Part shown: positions 1-7,595 of the stretch, in pieces
Layout: the number at the start of each line of letters is the position of its first letter
Position numbering within the stretch: position 1 is the first letter of the stretch
DNA from: Leptolinea sp. UBA5366
GTDB taxonomy: Bacteria > Chloroflexota > Anaerolineae > Anaerolineales > Anaerolineaceae
Direction of reading: 5' to 3'
Assembly (NCBI GenBank): GCA_002407845.1
Contig: DHPK01000005.1
Location: 1-23,948 of the forward strand
DNA length: 23,948 nucleotides
Notes under the pieces: model-generated
What the model was told of the DNA's origin: nothing
The model's input: the letters and a program-made list of their open reading frames with translations, nothing else
The model's database searches: none
Position numbers and translations under genes: made by a program

Positions 1-54
1 GGGTGCAGTTCAACAGCGGGTGGTAGTGATTTTCTAAAAGTGAGCGGTGAGCTT

Positions 55-681
55 TTACAGATAGTATGCGATATGCTGCAGGGATACGATCGGGTCGCTG
101 TATTCGACATGAATGTCGGCAGGCAGATTCAGAATCGTTGAAGCATAGGTCAAAATCGCCTTGATCCCATAGGATACCAACAGATCCGCGACAGCCTGAG
201 CCTCGGATGCGGGTGTCGCAATCATCGCGATCCGGATGTCAAACTCTTTGATAAATGATTCGAGATTGCTCAAATCCTGAATCGGACGATTGCCGATGAT
301 TTGCCCTTTGACTGCCGGGTCATCGTCAAAAGCACCGCGAATAAAAAAGCCCTGTTTTTCGAAACCGCGATAGTTCAAAACCGCTTTACCGAGATTGCCG
401 ATGCCAATCAGCACAACATCCCAAGTGCGGTTCACTTGCAAGATTTCCTGCAGTTTGACGATCAGGAAATCAATGTTATAGCCGGTGCCCTGCTTTCCAA
501 ATTCACCGAACTGAGAAAAATCCTTGCGGATTTGAGCAGCTGAATAGCCAAGCATTTCACCCAATTCGGTCGAGTTGGTTGTTTTCTTTGACTCTCTCAA
601 GAGATTAAGCACACGCAGGTAGCGCGGAAGCCTGGCTATGATAATGTCAGGGATATCAGACCTATTTTTTGGATCGTTCAT
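55..681 (-). CDS. rex: Redox-sensing transcriptional repressor Rex
   Basis: Rex is a cytoplasmic dimeric repressor that senses the NADH/NAD+ ratio and controls fermentation and respiration genes. The 208-residue product has the family's usual length. An N-terminal winged helix spans about residues 15-68, with the conserved stretch from SAAQIRKDFSQFG to GTGY at 47-68. It is followed by a Rossmann fold with the NAD-binding loop GIGNLG at 93-98, and by a typical C-terminal segment (YASTILNLPADIHVEYSDP). The reading frame stays open to 834, but the extra N-terminal residues are basic, Cys-rich and unlike Rex. The ATG at 681 was chosen because it gives the family length and overlaps the upstream gene's TGA (ATGA), which implies translational coupling. 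No Rex-type operator was recognised nearby, so its targets probably lie elsewhere. Confidence 0.95.
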   Translation of the reverse strand: MNDPKNRSDIPDIIIARLPRYLRVLNLLRESKKTTNSTELGEMLGYSAAQIRKDFSQFGEFGKQGTGYNIDFLIVKLQEILQVNRTWDVVLIGIGNLGKAVLNYRGFEKQGFFIRGAFDDDPAVKGQIIGNRPIQDLSNLESFIKEFDIRIAMIATPASEAQAVADLLVSYGIKAILTYASTILNLPADIHVEYSDPIVSLQHIAYYL

Positions 682-1379
682 CTTCGATTTCTTCGATTTA
701 ATAAGGATGCGTAGTAAAGAATATTGGCGATAGACGAAATGGCAGCTGCAATGTAAGTCAGAGCGGCAGCGCTTAAGACTTTTGAAACACCCTTTTCTTC
801 GTCTGTATACATAATGTTTGCGTTGTCGATCCAAGCTTTCGCACGGTTGCTGGCATTGAATTCAACTGGAAGCGTGATAAGCGAAAAGATCGCGGTAATT
901 CCAAAAATAATTAATCCGAGCGTTGCGATCGTGTAGCCGAATTGACCGATCAGTCCAGTCAGAATCAACCCTGCCATGAAGATCATGGGTCCGAGGCGGC
1001 TGCCGATGTTTACGATCGGAACGATGCCGGTGCGTAAAGTCAGCCAGGCATACGAATCTGCGTGCTGATAAGCGTGGCCAGCTTCGTGGCAAGCGACGCC
1101 GACAGCAGCAACGCTGTTGGTGCCGTAAACATTTTCACTCAGACGCAAAATTCTTTTTCCTGGGTCATAATGATCAGAGAGATTTCCGGCAACTCTTTCA
1201 ATTTGTACGTTTGAAAGCCCGCGGGCGTCGAGCATCTGACGCGCAGCTTCCGCGCCGGTGATGCCAGTTTGCGTGGCGACTTTTGAGTAGGTCGAAAAGG
1301 CACTTTGAACTTTATACTGAGCCCACATGCTTATTAGCAGCGGGATAATTGCGTAAATCAGGTAGTCATTAAAATACAT
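678..1379 (-). CDS. YugP-type membrane zinc metallopeptidase
   Basis: The 233-residue protein belongs to the neutral zinc metallopeptidase family typified by Bacillus subtilis YugP (Zn_peptidase_2, PF04298). The zinc motif HEAGH lies at residues 98-102 inside VACHEAGHAYQHAD, and PVEFNASNRA at 171-180 supplies the probable third ligand, Glu173. Membrane segments are visible at about 5-20, 118-144, 150-170 and 203-225. The start ATG is preceded by AGGAG with 6-base spacing. The physiological substrate of this family is not established; a role in membrane protein quality control is only inferred. The TGA stop overlaps the rex start, so the two genes are almost certainly co-transcribed with this one first. 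Confidence 0.9.
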   Translation of the reverse strand: MYFNDYLIYAIIPLLISMWAQYKVQSAFSTYSKVATQTGITGAEAARQMLDARGLSNVQIERVAGNLSDHYDPGKRILRLSENVYGTNSVAAVGVACHEAGHAYQHADSYAWLTLRTGIVPIVNIGSRLGPMIFMAGLILTGLIGQFGYTIATLGLIIFGITAIFSLITLPVEFNASNRAKAWIDNANIMYTDEEKGVSKVLSAAALTYIAAAISSIANILYYASLLNRRNRR

Positions 1380-1396
1380 AGGTCACTCCTTGATCA

Positions 1397-1402
1397 ATTA
1401 TA
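1397..1402 (-). promoter_or_regulatory. Possible -10 box for the yugP-like/rex operon
   Basis: A perfect TATAAT reads on the minus strand 17 bases upstream of the ATG at 1379. No convincing -35 element sits at the right distance (the hexamer 17 bases upstream is TCATAA). The implied transcript start falls near the AGGAG ribosome site, so the leader would be very short. The flanking DNA is AT-rich, so a chance match is possible. Confidence 0.3.
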
Positions 1403-1453
1403 CTGGAATATATTGGCGATTATGATTAATAAATAAATTATTAACGGTTATTT

Positions 1454-1482
1454 TTGTTTGGCTATTACCAACAGGGTATATA
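1454..1482 (+). promoter_or_regulatory. Possible promoter of the glycosyltransferase gene
   Basis: TTGTTT (1454-1459) and TATATA (1477-1482) are separated by 17 bases, a sigma-70-like arrangement that would give a leader of about 40 bases. TTGG-CTATTA-CCAA forms a small inverted repeat between the two boxes. The region is so AT-rich that such matches are common by chance. Confidence 0.35.
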
Positions 1483-1527
1483 TATTTTTAATATGAAAAA
1501 TCAATTAGAATTTAAAAAATAAATAAA

Positions 1528-3519
1528 ATGAAAATACTAAAATCACAAATAATTAACGACAAAATAATTCGTATTTTATCAATATGTATCCTCATTTCAA
1601 TGCTGGTTTTGGGTTTATCGATATTCCAGGATTATGGCGTGTCTACAGATGAATTAATAGAGCGGGACACAGGGCTTGTTAATCTAAAGTTTTTGTTAAA
1701 AAATGTTTTTAAAATCAAAGAAATTCCACTAGAATTAAAAAAATTCCCTGATTTATTAACTTATCGAGATCGCTACTATGGTGTGGTTTTACAAATGCCC
1801 ATGGTTTTATTGGAATATATAAATAATTTCAAATTTGATATCAGCACAGTCCTTAAAATTCGCCATATGTGGACTTTTTTGAATTATTTTACTGCCATCT
1901 CCCTGTTTTATTTGCTTATTCTAAAAAGATTTAATGATTCTCTAACAGGATTAATTTCGATTGTTATTCTTATTATCTTGCCAAGAATATTTGCAGATTC
2001 ATTCTATAATATCAAAGATTTGCTATTTCTATCTTGGTTAATTATAGGGATGTTTTTCTATTATCTTTTTTTAAAATTCCCTTCGGGAAAAACCAGTTTT
2101 GTTTTAGCTATAGTCATAGCACTTTTGGCTAACATCCGAATTATTGGATTAATGCTGCTAGGTGTGGCTTGCTTATCGATATTATGGATGATGAAAAAAC
2201 GTGAAATTTCAAGCAAATTAGCATTGAAATATCTCTTCATTCTCTTGATATTGTGTAGTTTATTAACTATATTGTTCCTGCCCGCATCGTGGAAAAATCC
2301 GATTTCCTTTTTTTATGACACTATTAGACATTTTTCGAATTTTTTTCTCTCTTGTAATGAACTATACTTTGGCAAATTTATCAATTCGACAGAGGTTCCA
2401 TGGCATTATCTTTTAGTGTGGATAAGTGTTACAACGCCGATTGCTTATTTAATCCTCTTCGGAATTGGTGTGATCTGGTTGATATTTAATAATCGCCTAA
2501 TAAATATTGATGAACTCTTCGATGCAAGTATTTTGTTAATGTTGACAGGATCAATCCTGGCGCCTATCCTGCTAAAATCTACTTTATATGACGGCTGGCG
2601 CCATTTTTACTTTGTTTATGCATTTATTATTTACTTAGCAATATTTGGTTTCTATAAACTGTTCAATAACGGAAATAATATTATTAAAATCGTTTTAATC
2701 ATTGGACTTGGTTTTTCTTTTATTGTTAACGGATCGTGGATGATTAGAAATCACCCATATCAAAATGTATTCTTCAATGTGTTGGCGCGAGAAAGCGCCC
2801 CATACAAATTTGAAGGCGACTACTGGGGACTGTCGTCCAAAGAGTGCCTTGAGTTCATTGTCAATCAAACCAATGATGAGAGAATACTGGTAGGTGATTA
2901 CGATGCCGTATTATTAGTAGCCAAATATGGTTTGAAAAAGTCTGACCGGGATCGAATTGTCAACGATACTTATGGCTTTGAAGCCAGCAAAATGAAATAT
3001 GTAGTGAAGAACTATACCAGCACGATTGGTAATTACGCCCCGCTAAAGTTTTATTCTCCAATTTATAAGATTCAATCGGATGGTATGATGATTGCTACTG
3101 TTTTTGAGCGCAATGATCAAGATGCTGTTTGGGCAAATGATGTTGTAAAATCGATTAATTCAAAAGATTATTCTGAACAAACAACGAAAATGATCGACGG
3201 AGATTTATCCACTGGCTGGTCGTTTAGCAGCTCACAACCAAGTGAAACAAGTATTGAAATAGAACTTTTAAATCCAGTACGAATTTATGGGATGTCAATC
3301 TTTACTGGAACTGAAAAAATCGAATTACCCGACAAACTCATGCTTCAATATTCAGAAAATGGTGTTGAATGGATCGATATATCTTTTAAGTATGAAACCC
3401 ATTCTGATTTTGCCTTTGATCCAGTTGAAGCAAATTATCTAAAATTAATGTTTCGTACAACAAATTACAATCCTGAAGTAACAATTAATGAAATTATGTT
3501 TCATGAATACCGCGAATAA
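1528..3519 (+). CDS. GT39-like membrane glycosyltransferase with C-terminal discoidin-like domain
   Basis: The 663-residue protein has a multi-span N-terminal part (hydrophobic segments from about 14 to 400) resembling the GT39/ArnT-like lipid-linked sugar transferases. Family-like stretches include DYGVSTDELIERDTG (35-49), RYYGVVLQMP (82-91), LPRIFADSFYNIKDLLF (151-167) and DGWRHFYFVY (355-364). Such enzymes move a sugar from a polyprenyl-phosphate carrier to an acceptor on the outer membrane face. Residues 410-535 form a soluble part. Residues about 540-660 look like a discoidin (F5/8 type C) carbohydrate-binding domain, with DGDLSTGW at 558-564 and INEI near the end. The ATG lacks a visible ribosome site, unlike most neighbours. 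Base composition is far more AT-rich than the flanks: by hand count 1681-1740 has 10 G+C of 60, while 4081-4140 in ffh has 39 of 60. This suggests acquisition. Donor, acceptor and exact family are not determined. Confidence 0.7.
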   Translation: MKILKSQIINDKIIRILSICILISMLVLGLSIFQDYGVSTDELIERDTGLVNLKFLLKNVFKIKEIPLELKKFPDLLTYRDRYYGVVLQMPMVLLEYINNFKFDISTVLKIRHMWTFLNYFTAISLFYLLILKRFNDSLTGLISIVILIILPRIFADSFYNIKDLLFLSWLIIGMFFYYLFLKFPSGKTSFVLAIVIALLANIRIIGLMLLGVACLSILWMMKKREISSKLALKYLFILLILCSLLTILFLPASWKNPISFFYDTIRHFSNFFLSCNELYFGKFINSTEVPWHYLLVWISVTTPIAYLILFGIGVIWLIFNNRLINIDELFDASILLMLTGSILAPILLKSTLYDGWRHFYFVYAFIIYLAIFGFYKLFNNGNNIIKIVLIIGLGFSFIVNGSWMIRNHPYQNVFFNVLARESAPYKFEGDYWGLSSKECLEFIVNQTNDERILVGDYDAVLLVAKYGLKKSDRDRIVNDTYGFEASKMKYVVKNYTSTIGNYAPLKFYSPIYKIQSDGMMIATVFERNDQDAVWANDVVKSINSKDYSEQTTKMIDGDLSTGWSFSSSQPSETSIEIELLNPVRIYGMSIFTGTEKIELPDKLMLQYSENGVEWIDISFKYETHSDFAFDPVEANYLKLMFRTTNYNPEVTINEIMFHEYRE

Positions 3520-3626
3520 TATTATCCACATTCTTCCTTTTTACAGTTCTTGAAATTTGGAGTATCGGGTAATTTTGAGTTCGAATTATTAAACTTTCAT
3601 TTCTTTCCCCCTTTTGCCACCTTTCC

Positions 3627-3655
3627 TTTACATTCATTTCAAATTACGCTAAAAT
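3627..3655 (+). promoter_or_regulatory. Predicted sigma-70 promoter for ffh
   Basis: TTTACA (3627-3632) and TAAAAT (3650-3655) are spaced by exactly 17 bases and would start transcription near 3662, giving a leader of about 55 bases before ffh. It lies at the edge of the AT-rich block. The prediction rests on sequence match only. Confidence 0.5.
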
Positions 3656-3716
3656 TGGTTGTCTGTCTGGCATTTAATCGCCTTTCAGGCAGGAAATTTG
3701 GAAGGAAAACTTTTAA

Positions 3717-5039
3717 ATGTTTGAGAATTTGACCGAAAGACTGAATAAAGTATTCGCAGGACTTACCCGCCGTGGGAAATTAAGCCCTGAGGACGTTGAC
3801 GCCGCCATGCGTGAAGTTCGGATCGCATTGCTCGAAGCAGACGTTCATTATTCAGTCGTAAAAACTTTTATCGCAAATGTGCGAGAACGAGCGATTGGTT
3901 CAGAAGTTTCCGAAGCACTGAACCCCGGTCAGATGGTTATTAAGATTGTCAACGAAGAGTTAATTGCAACGCTCGGTCCGGCTGCAAAACTTAACCTGAG
4001 CGGCGAGAAACCCAGGGTTGTGATGTTTGTCGGACTGCAAGGTTCGGGGAAGACAACGCACACAGCCAAGGTCGCTAAGGTTCTGCGCGGGCAGGGCGAG
4101 CGCGTTTTGATCGTCGCTGCTGACCCTTATCGACCGGCAGCCATCAAACAGCTGCAGACGCTGGGCGAGCGGATCAATGTAGAAGTTTTTACGATTGATG
4201 GCGCAAAACCTCCTGAGCTGAGCCGAAAAGCGCTCGATTACGCAAAAAAAGGCGGCTTCACAGTCGTTCTGATCGATACTGCAGGACGTTCTCAGCTTGA
4301 TGATGTGTTGATGGAAGAGCTGCGCGCGATCCAAAAAGTTACCAATCCAGTTGAAGTTTTATTAGTAGTGGACTCAATGATCGGGCAGGAAGCGCTGCAT
4401 GTTGCAGAAGGATTCCGTGACACAATTCAGATCACAGGCTTGATATTAACTAAAATGGATGGCGACTCGCGCGGCGGGGCTGCGATTTCGATTCGCAGCG
4501 TCACTGGCGTCCCGATCAAATATTTGGGTGTCGGTGAGGGAATTGACGCGCTGGAAGTGTATGATCCTTCCCGACTTTCATCCCGAATTTTGGGAATGGG
4601 TGATATCATTGGTCTAATCGAAAGAGCTGAATCTGTATTTAACGAAAAGCAGGCTCAGCAGCAGGCAGGACGCATGCTTTCAGGGAAATTTACTCTGGAA
4701 GATTTTGCCTCTCAACTGCGGCAGGTTAAAAAAATGGGGTCAATGCGGCAGATATTGGAGATGCTGCCCGGCAGTTTAGGGCAGGCCGCCAGACAAATCG
4801 ATCCCAGGGATGCTGAAAAAAGTCTCAAGACCACCGAGGCAATTCTAGGCTCCATGACCAGGAAAGAACGGGATAATCCGGACTTGCTAAACGCCAGCCG
4901 AAAACGGCGGATTGCGAGCGGTTCCGGAACAGACGTGCAGGAAGTCAACCGGCTTTTGAAGCAGTTTCGCGAAAGCCAGAAGATGATGAAAACAATACAA
5001 AAAACAGGTGGAAAGGGTCTATCCAATCTGTTTCGCTGA
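3717..5039 (+). CDS. ffh: Signal recognition particle protein Ffh (SRP54)
   Basis: Ffh is the GTPase subunit of the signal recognition particle; with 4.5S/SRP RNA it delivers ribosomes carrying membrane and secretory proteins to the receptor FtsY. The 440-residue protein has the complete NG-M layout. The helical N domain spans about 1-90. The GTPase has GLQGSGKTT (106-114), DTAGR (187-191) and TKMDGDSRGG (245-254), with the GVGEG closing loop at 271-275. The methionine-rich M domain runs from about 295 to the end, with the RNA-binding segment RKRRIASGSGT (395-405). The ATG at 3717 has GGAAGG upstream and a promoter match further up. It is the first gene of a translation and secretion cluster; the SRP RNA gene is not in the window. 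Confidence 0.98.
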   Translation: MFENLTERLNKVFAGLTRRGKLSPEDVDAAMREVRIALLEADVHYSVVKTFIANVRERAIGSEVSEALNPGQMVIKIVNEELIATLGPAAKLNLSGEKPRVVMFVGLQGSGKTTHTAKVAKVLRGQGERVLIVAADPYRPAAIKQLQTLGERINVEVFTIDGAKPPELSRKALDYAKKGGFTVVLIDTAGRSQLDDVLMEELRAIQKVTNPVEVLLVVDSMIGQEALHVAEGFRDTIQITGLILTKMDGDSRGGAAISIRSVTGVPIKYLGVGEGIDALEVYDPSRLSSRILGMGDIIGLIERAESVFNEKQAQQQAGRMLSGKFTLEDFASQLRQVKKMGSMRQILEMLPGSLGQAARQIDPRDAEKSLKTTEAILGSMTRKERDNPDLLNASRKRRIASGSGTDVQEVNRLLKQFRESQKMMKTIQKTGGKGLSNLFR

Positions 5040-5152
5040 CCGGAAATCGTTCTAATGATTCAGACCCTGCGCACTCCTTCAGCGCAACCCTCATCAGAGA
5101 GAAGTGTCAGTGAATAATTAAAAAAAGAAGGAACAGGAGACAAAATTTTAAA

Positions 5153-5509
5153 ATGGTTCGTATCAGATTACGCCGAGATGGTTTGAAAAACCAACCTACT
5201 TACCGCATTATTGCTGCTGATAAAGAAAGCCCCCGCAATGGCCGCTTCCTTGAAATTCTTGGAAGTTACAACCCGCGCACGGAACCTTTCACATTTCAGG
5301 TCAATGAAGAGCGCATTTTCCATTGGATGAAAAATGGTGCTCAGCCCAGCGAATCAGTTATAAAGCTGTTCAAAAGCGTTGGATTACAGGATCGTTTTGA
5401 ACGCTATAAAAAAGGCGAATCACTGGAAGCATTGATGGAAGAATCCAAGCAGTATTATGCGCAGCGCGTCGTAAATCCGAAGACACGCGAAACTTCGATG
5501 AAATCCTAA
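5153..5509 (+). CDS. rpsP: 30S ribosomal protein S16
   Basis: S16 binds 16S rRNA and is needed for small-subunit assembly. The start MVRIRLRRDGLKNQPTYRII and the block NGRFLEILGSYNPR are diagnostic. At 118 residues it is longer than the common 80-90; the extra length is a C-terminal tail (after about residue 85) rich in Glu, Lys and Gln. AGGAG lies about 12 bases before the ATG. The gene is separated from ffh by 113 bases, which hold a weak 5-bp hairpin (TGCGC/GCGCA) without a T-run, so read-through from ffh is likely. Its stop overlaps the next start (TAATG). Confidence 0.98.
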   Translation: MVRIRLRRDGLKNQPTYRIIAADKESPRNGRFLEILGSYNPRTEPFTFQVNEERIFHWMKNGAQPSESVIKLFKSVGLQDRFERYKKGESLEALMEESKQYYAQRVVNPKTRETSMKS

Positions 5510-5805
5510 TGCCATACAAGAACAGCGCCCCAATGCAGCGATACGCTTCCGGTAAGAGCGATTATGCCAAAGACTTGGTTGAATATATCGCACTTTCACT
5601 GGTGGATGACACCAGCAGCGTCCAAGTGACGCAGGAGCGGAGTGGAAGCCGGGTGCGTCTTGAATTGCATGTCGCTAAAGAAGACATGGGCAGGATCATT
5701 GGAAAAGGCGGTCGAGTGGCAAATTCCATCCGACTCCTGCTTCGAGTGGCTTCTGCAAGAGATGGAAAACAGATTACACTCGATGTGATGGAACCTGACC
5801 TATAA
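5509..5805 (+). CDS. khpA: KH-domain RNA-binding protein KhpA (YlqC family)
   Basis: KhpA is a small single-KH-domain RNA-binding protein. In several Gram-positive bacteria it pairs with KhpB/EloR and affects cell elongation and small-RNA biology. The KH signature IIGKGGRVANSIR is at residues 63-75 (GxxG loop GKGG, 65-68), with LELHVAKEDMG before it and the closing strand QITLDVMEPDL after it. The 98 residues include about 20 more at the N terminus than the shortest family members. The ATG shares its A with the rpsP stop (TAATG), the classic rpsP-khpA coupling. Confidence 0.93.
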   Translation: MPYKNSAPMQRYASGKSDYAKDLVEYIALSLVDDTSSVQVTQERSGSRVRLELHVAKEDMGRIIGKGGRVANSIRLLLRVASARDGKQITLDVMEPDL

Positions 5806-5818
5806 TCAGGACGTTTCC

Positions 5819-6376
5819 GTGAAAAACGAAATAAAAAAGCAAAAAAACACAAAAGAAAAAGGCTCGCCGAACACCGACGAGCCTGAATTTATTTGTATCG
5901 GGAAAGTTCATCGGGCTCATGGACTTGAAGGCGCTGTCGTTTTCAATCCAATGACAGACTTCCCTGAGCGGATGCGGCGGGGCAGAAAAGTTTATTTGGG
6001 AGATGCGCGGCAAGTGCTTCATATCGCAACGGTCAGAACGAAGCCGCCTTATCTGCTTCTGCAGTTTAAGGAAATCACAACCCCCGAGGAAGCGTCAGAA
6101 ATGACAAACCAGTATCTCTTTGTCCACCTGTCAGAACTTCCTCCGTTGCCGGAAGGACGTTATTATTTTCATGAATTGATCGGTTTGGACGCCGTTGATC
6201 TTGATGGAAACCGAATTGGCAAAGTGGCTGATGTTTTCGCTACGGGTGCGAATGACGTTTATGTGATTCAGCCGGACGAAGGTGCGGAAATTCTCGCAGC
6301 CGGCATTCCGGAAGTCATACGAGAGGTGCTTCTTGACAAGAAGGCTATCATTATGAACCTTCCTGATTGGTATTAA
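5819..6376 (+). CDS. rimM: 16S rRNA processing protein RimM
   Basis: RimM assists 30S head assembly and binds ribosomal protein S19. The 185-residue protein has the N-terminal RimM beta-barrel from IGKVHRAHGLEGAVVFNPMTDFPER (27-51) and a C-terminal PRC barrel (YYFHELIGLDAVDLDGNRIGKV onward). The PRC barrel carries GANDVYVIQ at 143-151 and ends in a typical IIMNLPDWY. The start is GTG, with CAGGACG about 8 bases upstream. The first 23 residues are a Lys- and Glu-rich extension not normally conserved, but no better internal start is seen. It lies 13 bases after khpA, in the usual rpsP-khpA-rimM order, although the trmD that often follows is absent. Confidence 0.96.
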   Translation: MKNEIKKQKNTKEKGSPNTDEPEFICIGKVHRAHGLEGAVVFNPMTDFPERMRRGRKVYLGDARQVLHIATVRTKPPYLLLQFKEITTPEEASEMTNQYLFVHLSELPPLPEGRYYFHELIGLDAVDLDGNRIGKVADVFATGANDVYVIQPDEGAEILAAGIPEVIREVLLDKKAIIMNLPDWY

Positions 6377-6382
6377 TCTGAG

Positions 6383-7486
6383 ATGTCCGACTCAAACGCA
6401 TATTGGGTCGCATTCAATCATATTAAAGGGCTGGGTTCGGTTCGTTTTAAAGCAATCCTGAATTATTTTCCGACAATTGAAGACGCCTGGGAAGCTACCC
6501 CAGCACAACTTGCGGCAGCAGGTCTGCATAACCGCCAAATTCAATCAATGGTGTCTTTTCGCGATGCTAATGATCCATTGGAACTATATCAAAGTATTTT
6601 GCGCAAGAATATAGAGATCGTGACATGGAATGATGATCATTATCCTGCACTGCTAAAACTGATCACCAACCCGCCTCCGGTGCTTTATTGGCGCGGTCAG
6701 CAGCTCGACAACAATTTTAAATGTATATCAATCGTCGGGACGCGCCGCATGACTGTATACGGAAGAATGATGGCAGAGGAGATCAGCGCATATCTCGCTC
6801 AGCGAAAAGTGATTATCGTTTCCGGTCTCGCGCGAGGTGTTGACAGCATCGCTCACCAGGCTGCGCTCAAGGCAGGTGGTCAGACAATAGCGGTTCTTGG
6901 CTCTGGTGTTGACGTGATCTATCCGCCTGAGCATCGAACACTGGCTCAGAACATCAGCAATTCTGGTGCGGTGATCAGCGATTATCCACCCGGAACGCAG
7001 CCGGAACGGACAAATTTTCCGCCGCGGAATCGCATCATTTCTGGCATGTCGAGCGCATCAATCATTATCGAAGCCGGTGAAAAATCCGGATCGCTGATTA
7101 CCGCTCGATTTGCTGCGGAACAAGGGCGGGAGGTGTTTGTTCTGCCCGGTAACCTAAATGCACCTCAGTCGGTTGGAACCAATCGATTAATTCGAGACGG
7201 CGCGCGTCCGTTGCTCCAGAAAGAAGAACTTGCGGCATTTTTAGAATCTTTTCAGGCAGAAAACCCAGTTGAACTGACACAACGGATGCAGATTTCTTTC
7301 AGTGATCCAGTCGAAAAACGGATTATTGAACTGATCGATCTTGAACCGCTGCATGTTGATGAAATTTCAAGGCGGCTTGGCATGCCAGCGGGAAAGGTTT
7401 CTTCAATATTGACCATGCTGGAACTAAAAGGATTCGTACAAGAGACCGGACCGCAAACTTATCGCAAATATCTGTCACTTTTTTGA
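6383..7486 (+). CDS. dprA: DNA-processing protein DprA (DNA protecting protein)
   Basis: DprA loads RecA on incoming single-stranded DNA during transformation and is widely conserved. The 367-residue protein has all three expected parts. An N-terminal helical SAM-like region (WVAFNHIKGLGSVRFKAILNYF, 8-29) comes first. The extended Rossmann core follows, with VGTR (118-121), SGLARGVDSIAH (147-158), FPPRNRIISG (212-221), GSLIT (236-240) and LPGNLNAPQSVGTNRLIRDGA (254-274). A C-terminal winged helix lies at about 310-355 (HVDEISRRLGMPAGKVSSILTMLELKGFV). It starts 6 bases after rimM and is probably the last gene of the cluster. No competence pilus genes are present here. Confidence 0.97.
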   Translation: MSDSNAYWVAFNHIKGLGSVRFKAILNYFPTIEDAWEATPAQLAAAGLHNRQIQSMVSFRDANDPLELYQSILRKNIEIVTWNDDHYPALLKLITNPPPVLYWRGQQLDNNFKCISIVGTRRMTVYGRMMAEEISAYLAQRKVIIVSGLARGVDSIAHQAALKAGGQTIAVLGSGVDVIYPPEHRTLAQNISNSGAVISDYPPGTQPERTNFPPRNRIISGMSSASIIIEAGEKSGSLITARFAAEQGREVFVLPGNLNAPQSVGTNRLIRDGARPLLQKEELAAFLESFQAENPVELTQRMQISFSDPVEKRIIELIDLEPLHVDEISRRLGMPAGKVSSILTMLELKGFVQETGPQTYRKYLSLF

Positions 7487-7527
7487 CACATTTTTCCAGA
7501 AAACAAACCTGTAAATCCATTTTGTCC

Positions 7528-7556
7528 TTGCAATTTCACCAATTCAATGGCATTAT
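7528..7556 (+). promoter_or_regulatory. Possible promoter for manC-topA
   Basis: TTGCAA (7528-7533) and CATTAT (7551-7556) are 17 bases apart in the 109-base gap between dprA and manC. No terminator hairpin was found for dprA in this gap, so read-through from upstream is also possible. Confidence 0.35.
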
Positions 7557-7595
7557 TGCTTTGGCAAATAACAGAAAATCGATCAGGAGTATGAA

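Noticed and set aside
1..54. Possible RNA gene or terminator after rex
   Set aside because: Only a short direct repeat (GTGAGCGGTGAGC) is seen; there is no stable stem with a T-run and no tRNA fold.
682..834. N-terminal extension of rex to an upstream in-frame start
   Set aside because: The extra 51 residues are basic and Cys-rich, overlap the protease gene and are not part of Rex; the ATG at 681 gives normal length and an ATGA overlap.
1390..1397. TTGATCAA palindrome upstream of the protease as a Rex operator
   Set aside because: It is only 8 bases and does not match the longer TTGTGA- or TTGTTA-type Rex sites.
3550..3732. Possible 60-residue protein before ffh
   Set aside because: It is a Phe- and Leu-rich translation of AT-rich DNA with no ribosome site, and it overlaps the ffh promoter and start.
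5073..5091. Small hairpin TGCGC/GCGCA between ffh and rpsP as a terminator
   Set aside because: The stem has only 5 pairs and no T-run follows, so read-through is more likely.
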